Assembly (NCBI RefSeq): GCF_009827055.1
Contig: NZ_WUMK01000007.1
Coordinates: 1-64,000 of the forward strand
Source of the DNA: Shinella kummerowiae
Lineage (GTDB): Bacteria; Pseudomonadota; Alphaproteobacteria; Rhizobiales; Rhizobiaceae
Reading direction: 5' to 3'
Length of the DNA: 64,000 nt
Each line of letters opens with the position of its first letter. Positions within the stretch are counted from its first letter, which is position 1. Of this stretch, positions 41,126-50,711 are shown piece by piece. The position numbers and the translations under genes are program-made. The notes under the pieces were generated by a model that ran no database searches, was not told the origin of the DNA, and saw only the letters and a program-made list of their open reading frames with translations.

Positions 41126-41980
41126 ATGGCAGGGTTCCCCGTGAACAAGAAAGTCGACGTCAAGGATTTGCTATCGGAAGAGCTGCCGAGCGACAGCCGG
41201 CATGCGCGCCAGCTCGTGCGCCGCCAGGCGATTGCCGAAACAGTCATCGCGGAAGGGTCGATCCGCATCGAGGATCTGACCGAGCGCTTCGGCATCAGCC
41301 TGATGACGGCGCACCGCGATGTCGACGACCTCGTCAGCCGCGGCCTTTTCCGCAAGACGCGCGGTATCGTTTCCGCCGCCCCCACGAGCCTCATCGAATC
41401 CTCGGACGCCTACCGGGCGACGAAGCAGGCCAAGGAGAAGAAGGCGATCGCGCGCGCCGCGATGCAGTTCGTCGAGCCGGGGCAGGCGATCTTCATGGAC
41501 GACGCCACGACCGTGCATGAAATGACGCGGTTCCTGCCGGCCAAAGTGCCGCTGACGGTCATCACCAATTCGCTCGTGCTGATCAACGAGATGAAAGAGG
41601 TGAACGACCTCAACCTGATCTGTCTCGGGGGGCAGTTCTACCATTGGTGCAATGCCTTCATGGGGCATATCACCACCAACGAAATTCGCCGCCTCCGGGC
41701 GGATACCGTGTTCATGTCGCTTTCGGCGATCGTCGACGACGTGGTTTACCACCAGTCGCCGGAAACCGTCGCGACGAAGCGGGCGATGTTCGAAAGCTCC
41801 GCCCGGCGCGTGCTTCTGGCGGATCACACCAAGTTCGAGCGGCGCGCGCTGCACCACTTCGCGACGCTCGAAGAATTCGACGCGGTGATCGTCGATGAGG
41901 ATATCCCGATCTCCCACCTGTCGCGCATGCGCTCGAAGGGGATCAACGTCATTGTGGCGGACGGGGAACGGACCGGCTGA
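41126..41980 (+). CDS. Second DeoR-family regulator
   Basis: A 284-residue DeoR protein with HTH RRQAIAETVIAEGSIRIEDL followed by FGISLMTAHRDVDDLVSRG, and a sensor domain (about 95-255) containing IFMDDATTVHEMTRFLP and LTVITNSLVLINEM. It differs clearly from the DeoR at 30007, which starts VKREERRQEI. I chose the ATG at 41126; a GTG at 41141 with AGGG upstream is possible. It is followed by a kinase and a dehydrogenase of polyol-phosphate type, which it probably controls. Confidence 0.87.
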   Translation: MAGFPVNKKVDVKDLLSEELPSDSRHARQLVRRQAIAETVIAEGSIRIEDLTERFGISLMTAHRDVDDLVSRGLFRKTRGIVSAAPTSLIESSDAYRATKQAKEKKAIARAAMQFVEPGQAIFMDDATTVHEMTRFLPAKVPLTVITNSLVLINEMKEVNDLNLICLGGQFYHWCNAFMGHITTNEIRRLRADTVFMSLSAIVDDVVYHQSPETVATKRAMFESSARRVLLADHTKFERRALHHFATLEEFDAVIVDEDIPISHLSRMRSKGINVIVADGERTG

Positions 41981-42048
41981 GGTTTCCGCTGTCGCGGATA
42001 TCCTGATGTCGGTCACCGCTCTTCCTTCGCTTGAGAATGGAGACAGCG

Positions 42049-43569
42049 ATGCCTTGCATCATGGGTATAGACAGCGGCCTGACGGTGACCAAGGCCGTCA
42101 TCTTCGATGCGGATGGCACGGTGCTGGCCATCGCCCGCCGCCGTGTTCCGCAATTGATTCCGGCGCCGCAACATGTCGAGCGCGACATGGACGGGCTGTG
42201 GACGGCAACGGCGGATGCGATCCGGGAGGCGGTGGCCGCCTGTGGTCGCCCGGCATCTGATATCGTGGCGATCGCCGCCACCGCCCATGGCGACGGCATC
42301 TATCTGCTGGACGAGGATAGGCGGCCGCTCGGCCCTGCCATCGTTTCGCTTGATACACGGGCCGGCGCGATCGCCGATGCGTGGAACGAGGGCGAGATCG
42401 GCGAACAGTCGCTGGCGCTGACCGGCCAGAAGCCGCACGCCTCTGCGCCGTCGGCCATTCTGCGCTGGATCCGCGAACACCAGCCGGAGCGTTACGCCCG
42501 CATCGCCCACTTCATCGCGGCAAAGGACTGGTTGCGGTTTTGCCTGTGCGGCACGATCGGCACGGATCGAACGGAAGCCAGCACCTCCTTTACTAATGTG
42601 CAGACGCAGGACTATGCCGACGACGCCTTTCGTCTGTTCGGACTGGAGCGGCTCGCCGGCCGACAGCCGCCGATGGCGGGCTCGACCGTGATCGTCGGCG
42701 GCGTGACGGCCGAGACGGCGCGGCAGACGGGTCTCGTCGCTGGCACGCCGGTGATGGCCGGCCTGCATGACGTCACGGCCTCCGCACTCGGCATGGGCGG
42801 GTATGGCGAGGGCGTGGTCGCCGTCATCGCCGGCACCTATTCGATCAACGAGACGGTCTCGCCGGTGCCGAAGGTCGATGGCCGCTGGTTCTGCCGCAAT
42901 GGCATCGAGCCCGGCGAGTGGAACAACATGTCCATCTCGCCCGCCTCGACCGCCAATTACGACTGGTTCATCGAGCAGTTCTGCGCCGGCGATGCACGGC
43001 AGGCCGAGGCGTCGGGCGAGAGCATCCACGCGATCCTCGGCAAGGAATTCGAGGTTGCGCGCCAGCGCCCGTCGAGCGCCTTTTTCCACCCCTATCTGTT
43101 CGGCTCGCCCTTCGGCGGGGCATCGAGCGCCGGGTTCTACGGCCTCAATGCCTGGCACGACAGGGGCGATCTGGTGCGCGCCGTGCTGGAAGGCATCGCC
43201 TTCAACCATCGTGTTCATGTCGATGCGCTGCGCGACGGTTTTGCGCCGACCTCCGCGCGACTGACGGGCGGCATCTCGCGCAATCCCGCCATGGCCGGCC
43301 TTTTTGCCGATATTGTCGGCCTGCCGGTTACGGCGACGCGGACGGAGGAGGCGGCCGCCTGGGGGGCGGCGTTGTGTGCGGGAACCGGGGCCGGTCTTTT
43401 CAGCTCGCCCACCGCCGATCCACGCGATCTCGCCTCGATCGAGACGACCTATCAGCCGGATCCAGACCGGCTGCGCGCCTATGACGAGAAATATCGGGTC
43501 TTCCTCGATATCGCCGAGGCCATGAAGCCGCTCTGGCCGACGCTCCGGCGTCTCGGCGATGCCGTATAG
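42049..43569 (+). CDS. FGGY-family carbohydrate kinase, second polyol-type kinase
   Basis: A 506-residue kinase with the phosphate motif IMGIDSGLTVTKAVIFDADG, TAHGDGIYLLDED as substrate region and ARLTGGISRNPAMAGLFADI as second-domain ATP motif. The substrate Asp is probably in MAGLHDVTASALGMG. It is related to EryA but diverged throughout, and resembles L-xylulose/polyol kinases. GGAGA precedes the ATG. Paired with the dehydrogenase 17 bases downstream, it would phosphorylate a second polyol or ketose carried by the adjacent transporter. Exact substrate not readable. Confidence 0.85.
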   Translation: MPCIMGIDSGLTVTKAVIFDADGTVLAIARRRVPQLIPAPQHVERDMDGLWTATADAIREAVAACGRPASDIVAIAATAHGDGIYLLDEDRRPLGPAIVSLDTRAGAIADAWNEGEIGEQSLALTGQKPHASAPSAILRWIREHQPERYARIAHFIAAKDWLRFCLCGTIGTDRTEASTSFTNVQTQDYADDAFRLFGLERLAGRQPPMAGSTVIVGGVTAETARQTGLVAGTPVMAGLHDVTASALGMGGYGEGVVAVIAGTYSINETVSPVPKVDGRWFCRNGIEPGEWNNMSISPASTANYDWFIEQFCAGDARQAEASGESIHAILGKEFEVARQRPSSAFFHPYLFGSPFGGASSAGFYGLNAWHDRGDLVRAVLEGIAFNHRVHVDALRDGFAPTSARLTGGISRNPAMAGLFADIVGLPVTATRTEEAAAWGAALCAGTGAGLFSSPTADPRDLASIETTYQPDPDRLRAYDEKYRVFLDIAEAMKPLWPTLRRLGDAV

Positions 43570-43586
43570 GAACAGGAATACCCATC

Positions 43587-45263
43587 ATGACGGATACAGC
43601 AGCCGGCACGGTCGAGACCTTCGACGTCATCATCCTCGGCGCGGGCATCAACGGGGCCGGGCTCTTCCGCGATCTCTGCCTGCAGGGCCTGAAATGCCTC
43701 ATCGTCGACAAGGCCGATTTCGGCTCCGGCACCAGTGCCGCGCCCTCGCGCCTTATCCATGGCGGCATCAAATATCTGGAGACGGGTGAGCTCGGCCTCG
43801 TCGCGCAGTCGACGCTGGAGCGCAATCTCCTGCTGCGCAATGCGCCGCATTGCGTCGAGCCGCTGCCGACCTTCATTCCCTCCTTCTCGATGATGAAGGG
43901 CGCCTTTGCGGCGTTGCGCACGCTGCTCGGCTCGACGACCGCGCCGCGCAGCCGTGGTGCCGTGCTGATCAAGATCGGCCTGGCGCTCTACGATCTCTAT
44001 GGCGCCCGCCATCGCGTCATGCCGAAGCACCAGTTCTTCTTCCGTCGCACGGCGCTCAAGGAAATGCCGGAGATCACGCCGCGTATCGTCGCCGGCGGTA
44101 TCTATTACGATGCCAAGATCAGCCGGCCGGAGCGCCTGGTCTGGGAACTGGTGCGGGATGGCCTCGATGCCAATCCGGACGCCCGCGCGATGAACGACAC
44201 GACGTTGCTGGGGCAGGAGGAGGGTGCGCTGCGCCTTCGCGATCCGCGCGGCACGGAGCAGTTGGTGCGTGCGGCCACCGTCGTGAATGGCGCCGGTCCC
44301 TGGATCGATCACGTCAATGCGACGCTTGGCGTTGCCGGAAAACTGATCGGCGGCACGAAGGGCTCGCATATCCTCCTCCGGCACCCCGAACTCGTCAAAA
44401 GCCTCAAGGGCCGGATGATCTATTTTGAGGCCGACGATGGACGCATCTGTCTGGTCTACGATTTCCTCGGCCTCGCGCTGGTCGGCTCGACGGACATCAA
44501 GGCCGACAATCCGGAGACGGTGCGCTGCGAGGAGGAAGAGATCGACTATTTCCTGGCCAGCTTGCGGTCGCTTTTGCCTAAGCTGGACTTCGGCCGCGAG
44601 CAGATCGTCTATGCCTATAGCGGCATCCGGCCTCTGCCGGCGTCCGATGCCAGCAATCCCGGCCTGATTAGCCGCGACCATTCGGCACCCGTTGTGGAGC
44701 CGACCGGCAGCCGGCCGTTTTCCGTCATCTCGCTGGTCGGCGGCAAGTGGACCACCTTCCGCGGTTTCGCCGAGGAGGTTTCCAATACGATCCTCGCCCG
44801 CATGGGCCGCCCGCGCAGGATCAGCACGCAGATGCTGCCGATCGGCGGTGGGCGTGACTTCCCGGTGGATGATGCCGCGCGGCGCGCCTGGGTTTCCGGA
44901 CGGTCCGCGAAAACCGGTCTGCCCACCGCGATGGTCGATGCTTTGCTCGGCCGTTACGGCACGACCGCCGATGCGGTGCTGGCTCATATCGGCGGGGAGG
45001 CTGGCGTTGCGCCGCTCGCCCATGTGGATGGTTACACCAGGGCGGAAATCGACTGGATCGCGCGCAACGAAATGGTCGAGCATCTCGCTGATATAGTCAT
45101 GCGGCGAACGACGCTTGCCATCGAAGGGCGGCTGAGCGTCGCCGGACTGGACGAGATCGCAACCGTCGCCGCGTCTGCCCTCGGCTGGCATGAACGCCGA
45201 CGAGCGGAGGAGATTGCAGCCGTTACCGAACACCTGACCGCCTTCAACCGCGTGAGCCTCTGA
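43587..45263 (+). CDS. GlpD/EryB-like FAD-dependent polyol-phosphate dehydrogenase, second copy
   Basis: A 558-residue flavoprotein with the FAD motif VIILGAGINGAGLFRDLCLQ, PSRLIHGGIKYLETGELGL, VVNGAGPWIDHVN and IVYAYSGIRPLPASD. A DAO_C-like helical domain occupies the C-terminal 130 residues. It is longer than EryB at 32833 and distinct in sequence. It follows the second kinase, so the pair mirrors eryA-eryB and would give a ketose phosphate from a second polyol. Quinone-linked oxidation at the inner membrane is expected. A strong terminator follows. Confidence 0.87.
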   Translation: MTDTAAGTVETFDVIILGAGINGAGLFRDLCLQGLKCLIVDKADFGSGTSAAPSRLIHGGIKYLETGELGLVAQSTLERNLLLRNAPHCVEPLPTFIPSFSMMKGAFAALRTLLGSTTAPRSRGAVLIKIGLALYDLYGARHRVMPKHQFFFRRTALKEMPEITPRIVAGGIYYDAKISRPERLVWELVRDGLDANPDARAMNDTTLLGQEEGALRLRDPRGTEQLVRAATVVNGAGPWIDHVNATLGVAGKLIGGTKGSHILLRHPELVKSLKGRMIYFEADDGRICLVYDFLGLALVGSTDIKADNPETVRCEEEEIDYFLASLRSLLPKLDFGREQIVYAYSGIRPLPASDASNPGLISRDHSAPVVEPTGSRPFSVISLVGGKWTTFRGFAEEVSNTILARMGRPRRISTQMLPIGGGRDFPVDDAARRAWVSGRSAKTGLPTAMVDALLGRYGTTADAVLAHIGGEAGVAPLAHVDGYTRAEIDWIARNEMVEHLADIVMRRTTLAIEGRLSVAGLDEIATVAASALGWHERRRAEEIAAVTEHLTAFNRVSL

Positions 45264-45294
45264 CATCCTTGCATGCGCGGAGCGCGTGACCTTG

Positions 45295-45324
45295 AGCCGA
45301 CCGTCGCGAGACGGTCGGCTTTTT
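45295..45324 (+). terminator. Rho-independent terminator after the second dehydrogenase
   Basis: AGCCGACCGTC (45295-45305) and GACGGTCGGCT (45310-45320) form a perfect 11-bp stem with the tetraloop GCGA, followed by TTTTCTTT. It separates the polyol locus from the apiose locus. Confidence 0.9.
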
Positions 45325-45384
45325 CTTTGCGTGTTGGAATAAGAAGACGCGCTCTTTCATGTCACTTATTCTGAGAGATAGTTA

Positions 45385-45413
45385 TTGACTTGTTATACCA
45401 GTTGAGAAATATA
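45385..45413 (+). promoter_or_regulatory. Promoter of the apionate/apiose operon with a FadR/GntR-type operator
   Basis: TTGACT (45385-45390), a 17-nt spacer and AATATA (45408-45413) form a promoter. TTGTTATACCA (45390-45400) fits the FadR-subfamily consensus TNGTNNNACNA and would block it. The 13-mer TTATACCAGTTGA (45393-45405) recurs at 54425-54437 beside the GntR gene. Confidence 0.6.
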
Positions 45414-45495
45414 GGCCCACACCGGGTGACCGGTGGAGGAAATTTCGGCTGGACAGGATTTTGGATCCGGCCGCTCGCATTCAGGGAGGTCTTCG

Positions 45496-46323
45496 ATGAC
45501 ATCGATCGCGCTGTTCGGTGCCGGTGGCAAAATGGGCTATCGGCTCGCCAAGAATCTCAAGGGTTCTCGCTTCGATGTCCGGCATATCGAAGTGAGCGAT
45601 GCCGGCAAGGCGCGCCTTTCCGATGATCTCGGGCTCTCCTGCGTATCAGCCGACGAAGGCCTTGATGGCGCTGATGTCGTCATTCTCGCGGTTCCGGATA
45701 CGGCGATCGGCAAGGTCGCAGCCGGCATCGTCGATAAGCTGAAGCCGGGCACCATGGTCGTGGCACTCGATGCCGCCGCCCCCTTCGCCGGCCATCTGCC
45801 GGAGCGCGCGGACCTCACCTACTTCGTCACGCATCCCTGCCACCCGCCGATCTTCAACGACGAGACGGATCCGGTCGCCAAGCGCGACTTCTTCGGCGGC
45901 GTCGCTGCCAAGCAGCACATCGTGTCCGCGCTGATGCAGGGCCCTGAAGAGGCCTATGCGCTCGGCGAGGAGATCGCCAAGGTGATCTGGGCGCCGGTCA
46001 TGCGCTCGCACCGCGTCACCGTCGAGCAGATGGCGCTGCTGGAGCCGGGCCTGTCCGAAACCGTCTGCGCGTCGCTGCTCGTCGTGATGCGCGAAGCCAT
46101 GGATGAATGCGTGCGCCGCGGCGTTGCCAAGGAAGCAGCCCGCGACTTTCTGCTCGGCCATATGAACGTGCTCGGCGCGGTGATCTTCGAGGAGACGCCC
46201 GGCGTCTTCTCCGATGCCTGCAACAAGGCGATCGAATTCGGCAAGCCCGTGCTCATGAAGGACGATTGGAAGCGCGTGTTCGAGCCTGCGGAAATCGCGG
46301 CCAGCATCCAGCGTATCACCTGA
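45496..46323 (+). CDS. apnO: D-apionate oxidoisomerase ApnO
   Basis: A 275-residue protein of the phosphogluconate-dehydrogenase-like family with the NAD motif ALFGAGGKMGYRLAKNL, the segment VTHPCHPPIFNDETD and a helical C-terminal domain (QMALLEPGLSETVCASLLVV). In the apiose pathway such a protein oxidises and rearranges D-apionate to 3-oxo-isoapionate with NAD. The ATG at 45496 has GGAGG upstream. The assignment rests on family plus the complete set of pathway partners in the cluster. It is the first gene after the operator. Confidence 0.82.
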   Translation: MTSIALFGAGGKMGYRLAKNLKGSRFDVRHIEVSDAGKARLSDDLGLSCVSADEGLDGADVVILAVPDTAIGKVAAGIVDKLKPGTMVVALDAAAPFAGHLPERADLTYFVTHPCHPPIFNDETDPVAKRDFFGGVAAKQHIVSALMQGPEEAYALGEEIAKVIWAPVMRSHRVTVEQMALLEPGLSETVCASLLVVMREAMDECVRRGVAKEAARDFLLGHMNVLGAVIFEETPGVFSDACNKAIEFGKPVLMKDDWKRVFEPAEIAASIQRIT

Positions 46324-46328
46324 TTTCC

Positions 46329-46412
46329 GGCGGGCCAGGCCCGCCGCGGCCGGCGTCACGCGCCGGCTAAAGATCGCACCGGGGCGGCCATTTTCAATGG
46401 AGGGATGGCCGC
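46329..46412 (+). repeat. Three stem-loops in the gap before the binding-protein gene
   Basis: GGCGGG/CCCGCC (46329-46345), GCCGGCG/CGCCGGC (46349-46367) and GCGGCCAT/ATGGCCGC (46384-46412) lie in tandem between apnO and the transporter. They may regulate the step from enzyme gene to highly expressed binding protein. No T-runs. Confidence 0.55.
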
Positions 46413-46429
46413 TGGAGTTCGGTGCCTAA

Positions 46430-47386
<957 letters not shown>

Positions 47387-47401
47387 TCCTTTCCGCGATG
47401 G

Positions 47402-47434
47402 CGCGAGGCGGGGTGCGGTCCCGCCTCGCGTTTT
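47402..47434 (+). terminator. Terminator/attenuator between binding protein and DUF2291 genes
   Basis: CGCGAGGCGGG (47402-47412) and CCCGCCTCGCG (47420-47430) form a perfect 11-bp stem with a 7-nt loop and then TTTT. The downstream genes lack another obvious promoter. It probably lowers their expression relative to the binding protein. Confidence 0.8.
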
Positions 47435-47456
47435 CTGTTTGTGACGGAGAATGGGA

Positions 47457-48095
47457 ATGCTGAGGTTAAACGCTGCCTGTACACTCGTGCTTGCGGGCGC
47501 ACTCGCGCTCAGCGGCTGCAAGTTCGTCAAGACCGAGGACGAGCAGAAACAGGCGGCGGCAGGCGCCTTCAATCCCGACAAGCTGGTCGCCGATGTATGG
47601 GACGCGAAGGTCGTGCCCTATCTCGAGGAGCGCGGCGGCGCGTTCCAGGACGTCTCGGCTCTTGCGGCAAGCGACTTGAACGCGGCCGCTGAAAAATACG
47701 GCCACAAGGAAAAGCAGGGCAACGCGCCCTGGACCTTCGCCGCCAAGATCGACGGCGTGATCGTCGGCGAAGAGACCAAGTCACGTGCCGGTTACGTCGA
47801 CGTGGATGTCGATGGCGACAGCAAGGCCGATGTCCGTGTGTCGATCGGTCCGGCGATCCGCGGCACGGCGCTGCGCGACAGCCTGAAATTCGTGAACTTC
47901 AACGAGTTCAAGAACCAGATCGAGTGGGCGCAATACGGCAAGTCGTTCAACACCTATGTGAACGGTGCGCTGCTGGAGAAATTGTCGCGCGACGGCCTGA
48001 CCGGCAAGACCATCAAGGCCATCGGCGCCTATCCGTTGCCCGCCAAGGGCCAGCTGCCGCAATTCGTGCCGGCCACCATCACCGTGGGAGGCTGA
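47457..48095 (+). CDS. DUF2291-family lipoprotein associated with the apiose transporter
   Basis: A 212-residue protein with a lipoprotein signal, LAGALALSGCKF, so Cys would be lipidated. The C-terminal half has the same pattern as the protein at 36721: GPAIRGTALRDSLKF, FNEFKNQIEWAQYG and GKTIKAIGAYPLP. I chose the ATG at 47457, eight bases after GGAG; 47451 is too close. It lies between binding protein and ATPase, as in other rhizobial DUF2291 operons. Function in transport unknown. Confidence 0.85.
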   Translation: MLRLNAACTLVLAGALALSGCKFVKTEDEQKQAAAGAFNPDKLVADVWDAKVVPYLEERGGAFQDVSALAASDLNAAAEKYGHKEKQGNAPWTFAAKIDGVIVGEETKSRAGYVDVDVDGDSKADVRVSIGPAIRGTALRDSLKFVNFNEFKNQIEWAQYGKSFNTYVNGALLEKLSRDGLTGKTIKAIGAYPLPAKGQLPQFVPATITVGG

Positions 48096-48097
48096 TC

Positions 48098-49642
48098 ATG
48101 GCCGAACAGGACGACGGCGACGTCATTCTCGAATTGAAGGACATCACGAAGGCCTATTCGGGCATCGTGGCGCTGAAGAAGGCGGACCTGAAACTTCGGC
48201 GCGGTGCGGTGAACGTGCTTGTCGGCGAAAACGGCGCCGGGAAATCGACCATGATGCGCATCATCGCCGGCGTCGAGCGGCCGACGCTCGGCGAGATCTG
48301 GATGGATGGCGAGCGCATCCATCTCAACAGCCCGGCGGACGCGGTGCGCCACGGGATCGGCATCGTCTTTCAGGAGTTGAACCTGTTCGGCAATCTCTCT
48401 GTTGCCGAAAACATCTTTGCCACCCGCGAGATCACCCGCGGCCTGCGCGGTATCGACCACAAGGCGCAGGTGGAGAAGGCCAACGAATTCCTCAACCGCC
48501 TCGAAGCCGGCATTTCCGCCGATACGCTGGCGGAAGACCTGCCGATCGGCCAGCAGCAGCTTGTCGAGATCGCCCGTGCCGTGTCGCTCGATACGCGTAT
48601 CCTTATTATGGATGAACCGACCTCGGCGCTGAGTGCTGCCGAAGTCGACGTGCTGTTCCGCGTCATCGCGGACCTCAAGGCGCGTGGTGTGGCCATCGTC
48701 TATATCTCGCACCGGCTGGAGGAGCTGATGCGCATCGGTGATTACATCACCGTGCTGAAGGACGGGCAGATCACCGGTCATGCTATGGTCAAGGACATCG
48801 ATACGCGCTGGATCGTGCGCTCGATGATCGGCTCGGACGCCAAGGACTTTGCCAAGCAGGTCGAGCATGAGCCGGGCGCGGAAGTCTTCCGCACGGAAGA
48901 CATCTGCCTGCCGCGCGCGCAGGGCGGCTATGCGGTCGATCATGTCTCGATCGGCGTGCGCAAGGGCGAAATTCTCGGCATCTACGGTCTGATGGGTGCC
49001 GGGCGCTCCGAGCTCTTCGAATGCATCATGGGCCGGCACGAGCACTATACCGGCAAGATTTTCGTCGAGGGTGAGGAGTTGAAGGGCCGCGATACGACCC
49101 GGCGCATCCGCGAAGGGCTGTCGCTGATCCCCGAGGATCGCCAGCGCGAAGGGCTCGTGCAGTCCATGTCGATTGCCGACAACCTGTCCATGGCAAGCCT
49201 CGGCCAGTTCCTGAAGGCCGGCTTTCATATCGACCTGAAGCGCGAGAAGGAGGCGATTGCCAACGCGATCCGCAATCTCTCGATCAAGGCGAAGAACCCC
49301 GATCTCGACGTCACCTCCATGTCGGGCGGCAACCAGCAGAAGGTCGTCATCGGCAAGGCACTGATGACCGGTCCGAAGGTGCTTTTGATGGACGAGCCGA
49401 GCCGCGGCATCGATGTCGGCGCCAAGGCCGACGTTTTCCGCACCATGCGGCGGCTGGCGGGCGAGGGCCTTGCCATTCTCTTCTCCACCTCCGATCTCGA
49501 GGAGGTCATGGCGCTGTCCGACCGCATCGCGGTCATGAGCAATGGCCGGCTGGTGATGGTGGTCGATCGCAGGGACGCCACCGAGGACATGGTGATTTCG
49601 GCCTCCGCAGAGGGACATAAAACCAAAAGGATGCATGCGTGA
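48098..49642 (+). CDS. Sugar ABC transporter ATP-binding protein (RbsA type), apiose cluster
   Basis: A 514-residue double ATPase. Domain 1 has GENGAGKST, LPIGQQQLVEIARAV and RILIMDEPTSALS. Domain 2 has LMGAGRSELFE, MSGGNQQKVVIGK and VLLMDEPSRGIDVG. GGGAGG precedes the ATG at 48098, which directly follows the DUF2291 stop. Its closest relative in the window is the EryE-like protein at 37368. Confidence 0.9.
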   Translation: MAEQDDGDVILELKDITKAYSGIVALKKADLKLRRGAVNVLVGENGAGKSTMMRIIAGVERPTLGEIWMDGERIHLNSPADAVRHGIGIVFQELNLFGNLSVAENIFATREITRGLRGIDHKAQVEKANEFLNRLEAGISADTLAEDLPIGQQQLVEIARAVSLDTRILIMDEPTSALSAAEVDVLFRVIADLKARGVAIVYISHRLEELMRIGDYITVLKDGQITGHAMVKDIDTRWIVRSMIGSDAKDFAKQVEHEPGAEVFRTEDICLPRAQGGYAVDHVSIGVRKGEILGIYGLMGAGRSELFECIMGRHEHYTGKIFVEGEELKGRDTTRRIREGLSLIPEDRQREGLVQSMSIADNLSMASLGQFLKAGFHIDLKREKEAIANAIRNLSIKAKNPDLDVTSMSGGNQQKVVIGKALMTGPKVLLMDEPSRGIDVGAKADVFRTMRRLAGEGLAILFSTSDLEEVMALSDRIAVMSNGRLVMVVDRRDATEDMVISASAEGHKTKRMHA

Positions 49643-50709
49643 TGACGACAGCAACGCACACTGCCGCCACCGGCAACCACCTCTCCACCGGCGCCGCCCT
49701 GCTCACGCTGATGAAGCTTCGAACCTTTATCGCGCTCTTTGCGGTGATCATCTTCTTCTCGATCTTCGCGCCGAACTTTCTATCGACCGCCAACATGATC
49801 CTGATGTCGAAACATGCGACGCAGAACGCGTTTCTGGCGATCGGCATGACCTTCGTCATCATCACCGGCGGCATCGACCTGTCCGTCGGTTCGATCGTCG
49901 GCCTCTGCGGCATGATCGCCGGCGGGCTCATCATGTATGGCGTGGCGCTGCCGCTGGGCTACACGGTCTATTTCAACATCGTCGAGGTGGCTGTTATCGT
50001 CATGGTCGTCGGCATCCTGATCGGCGCGGTCAACGGCTTGCTGATTACCCGGCTAAACGTCGCACCCTTCATCGCGACGCTCGGCACGCTCTATGTGGCG
50101 CGCGGCATGGCGCTGCTCTATTCGGACGGCCAGACGCTGCCCAACCTCACGGGGCGCGAAGACCTCGGCAACCAGGGTTTTTCCTATCTCGGCTCCGGCT
50201 CGATCCTGGGGCTGCCGGTTTCGGTCTGGATCCTCATTGTCGTGGCGCTGGGGGCGGCCTATTTCGCCCGCTTCGTGCCGCTCGGCCGGCATATCTTCGC
50301 CGTCGGCGGCAATGAGCGCGCCTCGCGCATGTCCGGCATCCGCGTCAACCGCGTAAAGATGTTCGTCTACATGTTCTCCGGCTTCTGCGCGGCGATCGTC
50401 GGCCTGGTCATTTCTTCCGAGCTGATGGCCTCCCATCCGGCGACCGGCACCAATCTCGAACTCAACGCCATTGCGGCGGCCGTTCTGGGTGGTACATCCA
50501 TGTCGGGCGGGCGTGGCACGATCGGCGGAACGATCATCGGCGCCTTCGTGATCGGCATTCTCTCGGACGGGTTGGTGATGATGGGCGTGAGTTCGTTCTG
50601 GCAGATGGTGATCAAGGGCCTCGTCATCATCGTCGCAGTGGTGGTCGATCAGGCGCAGCGCCGCTTGCAGCAACGCGTCACGCTGATGCAGATGGCAAAG
50701 GCGGGTTGA
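49642..50709 (+). CDS. Sugar ABC transporter permease (RbsC type), apiose cluster
   Basis: A 355-residue BPD_transp_2 permease with eight to ten membrane helices. Family segments are MTFVIITGGIDLSVGSIVGL, PFIATLGTLYVARGMALLYS, VGGNERASRMSGIRVNRVKM and LGGTSMSGGRGTIGGTIIGA. The ATG at 49642 overlaps the ATPase stop (TGATG). It completes the importer. Confidence 0.9.
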   Translation: MTTATHTAATGNHLSTGAALLTLMKLRTFIALFAVIIFFSIFAPNFLSTANMILMSKHATQNAFLAIGMTFVIITGGIDLSVGSIVGLCGMIAGGLIMYGVALPLGYTVYFNIVEVAVIVMVVGILIGAVNGLLITRLNVAPFIATLGTLYVARGMALLYSDGQTLPNLTGREDLGNQGFSYLGSGSILGLPVSVWILIVVALGAAYFARFVPLGRHIFAVGGNERASRMSGIRVNRVKMFVYMFSGFCAAIVGLVISSELMASHPATGTNLELNAIAAAVLGGTSMSGGRGTIGGTIIGAFVIGILSDGLVMMGVSSFWQMVIKGLVIIVAVVVDQAQRRLQQRVTLMQMAKAG

Positions 50710-50711
50710 GC

